The notes below the pieces were generated by a model. The model had not been told where the DNA came from. It was given only the letters and a program-made list of their open reading frames with translations, and did no database searches. This document shows positions 9,101-14,477 of a stretch of 14,477 bases of DNA, in pieces. The position numbers and the translations under genes were made by a program. Position 1 is the first letter of the stretch, and each line of letters opens with the position of its first letter. This stretch comes from Irineochytrium annulatum. Its lineage: Eukaryota; Chytridiomycota; Chytridiomycetes; Chytridiales; Chytridiaceae. The stretch covers positions 1 to 14,477 of the forward strand of contig JADGJL010000168.1 in NCBI GenBank assembly GCA_027600665.1, in the 5' to 3' direction.

Positions 9101-12100
9101 CTTCGCGGACGCCATCGTTGCCTTTTATAAAACCCGATTCGAGGGCATCGCCGAGAACGAAGGAAAGGACTTTTTCTCCACAGTCTTGGGGGACAGCGTG
9201 ATGAGAACCATTCGAAGTGCGCTGGGGCTTCGGTGGGTACGATCTAAGGCCGTCATGGCGCACGTCGATCGCTCTCTCGGTCTCCTCGAGGCTGCGCCGC
9301 TACTCCCGGGCCTGCCCGACGGAGACACGCCCGTTCTCGACTGGGTTACATACGAGCCCGGGAAGCAGGAGGCTATCAACTTCGTTGAAACCGTGTACGG
9401 CCTATACGGCGACACCTGCCCGCACCCGTTCTGGAGCCGGTTCGCGGACCTGCGCCTGCGGTCGACATTTTCGACCAGCGAGTTAGCAAAACGGTACGCG
9501 AAACAATCCAAAGCCGGGCAGGATGAGTTCGTGTACCTGCTGTTCAGGATGTCGCCATCGGGATCCGCTCTGCACGACCAGGACATCATGACGCACGTCC
9601 TCATGCACCTTCCCCACTTGCTTCGGCCGCAGCATATCTCTGAGAATCGGGCATTCATCGGCACGTTCAACCCAACCAATACGGACGCCAGGCTGGTGTT
9701 CCAGCTGCACTCGGCGTCGGCGCTCAAGCCCCTACCGGCGGACATGTTGCTCCCTTGGCAGGCGGAGCTCTTAACGGCGCGGTATGCGGAGGAGGCGCTC
9801 AATCCGAAGGTGCCGCTGAGGGAGAGGGTTACGGCAGCGTCGAGGATGATGGTGATGACCAGTACATCCGTCCACGACATCGCCGCGTTCCTGACGACGC
9901 CGTCGCTTCCGCCGCGCATTATCGAGGCCGTGTTGATGGTGAGCGCATTCTGTTTTTTTATCTGCTGTGGTTGACACATTATCCCCTGGTTGACACATTA
10001 TCCCTCTTCTAGTTCCTGCCCAAAATCGACGAGCCCAGCGCGGCCCTAAGTCTTTTGATCGCGCCTGTCTTCCTTAAGTCCGATCTGGCCCGCACAGCGA
10101 TTCATGCCGTGAAAAATGCCATGGCCGACCTCGCCCCGGCGAAGCGCGCCGAGCTCTTCCGCCTCCTCGTCCCTGCCGAGGGGAAGCCTATGTTCAAAGT
10201 TAGTGTGATGAAAGAGCTTGTTCGCCTGCTCGTCTCGAACGTTAGCGAAGTGCCGGGCCTGAAAGATGTCATCCTAGAGCTGTGGGGGCGAGCAGGCCTA
10301 CACAGGGACGTGCGGATCGCTCTCCTGCAGGCCGTCGTGCTGAGGTTGGATGATGGTAACGAGATAGTTAAGGAGCTGTGCTGGACTATTGCGAAGGACG
10401 CGATCTCGGATAAGTGGATCCTAAGGGTTGGGATGGTGATACTTCACGTACACATCGGGTCTATCTGTTCTCAGACGCACAGAGCCGATGTATACGTGCG
10501 GAAGGCACGGGAGACTTCCTATCGTTTTGGCGAACTGTCAACTGCGGTGAGCGTCTTTCATATTGTATTTGCAGGCCTTTGGATGCTCTGTATTGGCAGC
10601 TTTGCCTTGCATATCTAATCAGTCTTTTTCTTCCTTGCAGATCATTGACAGTGGCATTGCTAAGCGGTACTTGTCAGAGTTACTGATACCCATGCACAAG
10701 TCCCTTATCCGCATCGAGTTGGTCTCTAAAGCCGAGGATGCTTTCCTCCTAAGGTTTGAGGATGCAGCGGATGCTCTAGCCGCTGTCGAGAGCAGCTTTG
10801 GGGGTCTCCGTTACTCTGAGTGGCGGAAACTGATTTCGGATACCAAAACGACCTTCAGGAGATCGGAGGAGTGCTTGGAGTTGAACAAAATGCTTCCATA
10901 CACATGGACTCTGATCCGAAATTGGACGTACTATGACACCGTGCCGGCAATAACGGCCTTGATGGGGCCATACCTTCTTGAGTGGGCTAAATCCGAGGAA
11001 ACGTCCACCACTTCGGCTGACGCAACCCTTGATTGCTTGTGGATGTGCACGGTCAAGTTCCTGGATTATGCGGTCACAAATCATGTCGACGTGATTTCAA
11101 TGCCCGACAGTTGGAAGTTTATCGAGGAAGCCGTCAAGATCCTTGCGGGTCGCCTTTCAACAGCCCTCCGTGAAGCTGACGCGGAGGCGTTCAATGTCGT
11201 CGAGGCTAAATTGCTGAGCTTGTCATTGGATAGCTTTTGGATCATTGGTGACTGGTGTGACATCCCTGTGGGTCAGGCATCGAGAATGCAGCTTGTGGAA
11301 CCTCTGCGCTCGGGGGATCCGCTGTTGCAGGCTATCTGGTGGCGAACAGTTCTTGATAGGAGGGTCGCGTGCGTTCGAATCAGGAAGGCCGCCGCAACGG
11401 CAGACAAGGCGGTAGCAGCCCAACGAGATCTAGAAGTTACTGCGGAAATCATTGACCTTATGCGCGAGTGCATTGATAAGTCGTTGTCGTGGGAGGCGGG
11501 GAGGATAGACAATGGAATGAACGAGGCCGAAATGAAGACGAAGCTAGATTCTTTAATGGCTGAAGTTCCGGTGAAGAATGAACTACTCCAGCTCGCCAAA
11601 GATGACGACTGGTGCGCGGACGTGAGTGGTTTCAGGGCGTGGAGGATCGTCTTTAGGCATCAAGTATTGACGTTTCTTTTGAGAACGCCTGCGCTGGTGA
11701 CGCCGGAAATCATCGAAGGGTTTGTCAACGAAGTACTTGCTGGCGAGCGCTATTACCTCGAGGAGAAACACGCGGAAGTCTCGGCCCTCCTCGTTGCCGG
11801 CATGAAAATGACTCAGGCGGAACACGATGCGAATACGCGTGCGAAAAGCCGGCAGATCATGACAAGGCTCGTTACAACCATCGCGGCGAAAGCGCAAGAA
11901 TCGAAGTACGAAATAATCACGAGTCGAACCGAGGCGATGGTCTTTACGTCCGTGCTAGAGTCAAACAGCCCGTTCGTGCTCGAGGCCGTCCCTGACATCG
12001 TGTGCGACTATGTATCCTTGACGAAAAACAGCGTCGGGATCATCGCAGGCTACGCGTTGGAACGGTTCGGGGGTGCTGGATGGACGTTGGTCTCGGAGGC

Positions 12101-13055
12101 GATGATCGACGGTTGGGTGCACAAGCTGAATTTGCCGGCGATGGATGGCCTCGAGGACCGTCGTACGTTTGACTTGTTCGAGATAGTCTTCGAGAAGAAG
12201 AAAGGGGTTTACGTTCAAACGGCCGAAAGCCGGGCACGCCGATCCGCGATGGCGACGGTCGAGTCGGTCCAACAACACTACCATGACCTATGGAACCGCG
12301 GTGTTGACTTGATGAAGGGCAAAATGAAATTTGGCGGGAAAGGGTCTGGACGGTTGGCGACAGCTGGGCTGGCTGGTATTAAGGGTGCACGCCTGGCGCC
12401 TAACGTGGGTGAGGCCGACGTGAAGGACCGCACGTTCACGCCAACTGCCGCCATCGGTCAATGTGACACTAAACTACTACTGACGAACCCCTACCTTCTC
12501 TTTCGGTTTATCGACGCCTTTTCTGGCGGCGAGACTCGTGTCTCGAAAGCCACGGGAGGCCTGTTTCCGACGTCAGCAATTCCTGAGACACTGTCTTTCA
12601 AAAACGTCTGCGACGGGCTCATCACCATGATCAAAGGGCCTAAAGAGGGCCCACACTTTTGGCGATGCGAGTTCGCCGCACCGCTCAAGATGATGCTGCA
12701 CCTCGCTAGCATGCTAAGCAGGGACGCGGCGGCCGACTTTGCAGAACGGGGCCTCCATGCGGACGCCGTCCACGTCAAAAAGATGGCGCTTCAGATCCTG
12801 GAAACGATTCACGAGATCACGGGCCGAAGTACGATTGCGTTAAATCCTGGGGCCGCCAATAGGGATCGCACCGATTACCACAATATCCTGGATACCTTAC
12901 TGACGGAGGCGTCCGAGGATGTGCCAGACGGTGGCAAGCAAATTGGGGGCTTTTGGGAGTTGGTGGATGAGCTCTTTGCTTCCAGGGACTGGGACATTAT
13001 GAGAAGAGTTATCGCGTTGAGGGCAAAGAGCTGGAAGCTTCGATGGCAGGCGTGA
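6130..13055 (+). CDS. Very large hypothetical protein, six exons, about 2192 aa
   Basis: Exons are 6130..6210, 6259..6606, 6676..8342, 8405..9938, 10013..10546 and 10641..13055 (TGA). Introns are 48, 69, 62, 74 and 94 bp, all GT...AG; phases agree at every join (only the 8343-8404 intron splits a codon, an Arg). The first intron has a CTAAC branch-like motif and the last has CTAAT. The predicted protein is dominated by amphipathic helix-like, Leu/Ala-rich stretches, suggesting an alpha-solenoid (HEAT/ARM-like) scaffold; this is inference from composition. Residues about 78-115 form a Gly/Pro/Ala-rich, probably disordered linker. A basic segment TLKFIFNRSRNEM lies near 747-759. No catalytic motif, signal peptide or clear membrane span is visible. 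A stretch at 10427-10474 or 10436-10474 could be a further in-frame intron removing 16 or 13 residues. A decayed relative of residues about 1422-1532 lies at 1323-1716. No family recognised. Confidence 0.85.
9968..10004 (+). repeat. 18-bp direct duplication inside an intron of the large gene
   Basis: TGGTTGACACATTATCCC occurs at 9968-9985 and again, identically, at 9987-10004, separated by one C, within the 74-bp intron 9939..10012. Each unit contains TTGAC, which resembles a fungal branch-site core. The second unit ends 8 bp before the acceptor AG. Confidence 0.85.
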
Positions 13056-13205
13056 AGGCGGTGATGACGTTTCTTCGGTTAACTCGGGTGTTCGCATTGA
13101 AACGTCAAGCATGAATCGCCGCTAGCCCATGAAATGATCGATTTAGGAGGAGGGTTTTTGCAGCGGTTGTAGCATCATACTTAGTTGCGACCACCAGAAG
13201 ACACG

Positions 13206-13211
13206 AATAAA
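13206..13211 (+). terminator. Candidate polyadenylation signal of the large gene
   Basis: AATAAA lies about 150 bp downstream of the TGA at 13053-13055. Fungal signals are often degenerate, so this is only a candidate. Confidence 0.3.
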
Positions 13212-13483
13212 TAACCGCCGCACTGGCACAACATTTTCTTTGTTACGCAAAAATCCACAGCGCCGAAACTAAGAGGTGCGCCGCACAAGGAGACTACGCA
13301 AGTCAGTCGACGATCGTTCACGACGAAGAGGATTCCTGAGGGAAAGAGCGATGAAGGCATTTTGGGCGAGTGCTGACCGTCACCGGGCTCTCCTCAGTGG
13401 ACCGTTCCAGCGCATATGAGCGACTGTGGAAGAACATTGTCCGTTGCATAATCGGACCGCGTCGGCGTCAAAGTTAACGAACC

Positions 13484-13505
13484 TGCCAGAGCCTTGCCAG
13501 AGCCT
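13484..13505. repeat. Perfect 11-bp tandem repeat upstream of the dehydrogenase gene
   Basis: TGCCAGAGCCT is present twice without a gap (13484-13494 and 13495-13505), ending 47 bp before the ATG. It may be a regulatory site pair or a replication-slippage product. Confidence 0.7.
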
Positions 13506-13552
13506 CTTCCAGCATTCGCGCTCCAACCGCCCCACTTTCAACAAAGCGCACC

Positions 13553-14477
<925 letters not shown>

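Larger units (their letters stand above)
13056..13552. other. Intergenic region between the large gene and the formaldehyde dehydrogenase gene
   Basis: No gene is visible. AATAAA at 13206-13211, about 150 bp past the stop of the large gene, could be its polyadenylation signal. The right half should hold the promoter of the dehydrogenase gene; it carries a perfect 11-bp tandem repeat (13484-13505) and a CA/CT-rich leader up to the ATG at 13553. I see no convincing TATA box close to that start. Confidence 0.5.

Noticed and set aside
9125..9979. A 284-codon minus-strand frame within the large gene
   Set aside because: It lies fully opposite well-supported exon 4. Its translation is Ser/Arg-rich, as expected from the reverse of GC-rich coding DNA.

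Overview
The window looks like nuclear DNA from a fungus, most likely a basidiomycete yeast of the Tremellomycete type (Cryptococcus/Trichosporon-like). The grounds are GC-rich coding DNA, closely packed genes on both strands, many short introns (about 48-124 bp) with GT...AG ends and branch-like CTAAC/CTAAT motifs, and a fungal-type class III alcohol dehydrogenase. The phylum-level call is inference from gene style, not a database match. I see no bacterial operons, rRNA, tRNA, CRISPR array or insertion sequence.

Left part (1-2165), mostly minus strand. A three-exon F-box-like gene occupies 1237..91. Just upstream of it, at about 1716..1323, lies a decayed minus-strand fragment with clear protein similarity to the last exon of the large gene on the right side of the window; it carries a stop and at least two frameshifts. 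Further up is a minus-strand ORF of about 104 codons (2054..1740), divergent from a plus-strand gene at 2165.

Middle part (2165-5695), plus strand. There is a two-exon secreted, proline-rich, probably GPI-anchored protein (2165..2711), a second small signal-peptide ORF (3194..3409, model uncertain), and a poorly resolved 0.9-kb stretch with two perfect hairpins. A two-exon hypothetical gene follows (4345..5695), with a TATAAA just in front of it.

Right part (6130-14477), plus strand. A six-exon gene (6130..13055) encodes a predicted protein of about 2192 residues that looks helix-rich; I cannot assign it to a family. Its first coding exons (27 and 116 codons) are only recovered by splicing. 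One of its introns carries a perfect 18-bp direct duplication. The window ends inside a glutathione-dependent formaldehyde dehydrogenase gene (13553..14435+, class III ADH), whose first coding exon is only six codons.

Only the formaldehyde dehydrogenase has a confident biochemical role. The genes do not form an evident pathway or cluster. The most unusual observation is the relation between the giant gene and its decayed relative at the other end of the window, which suggests past duplication of a lineage-specific large gene.
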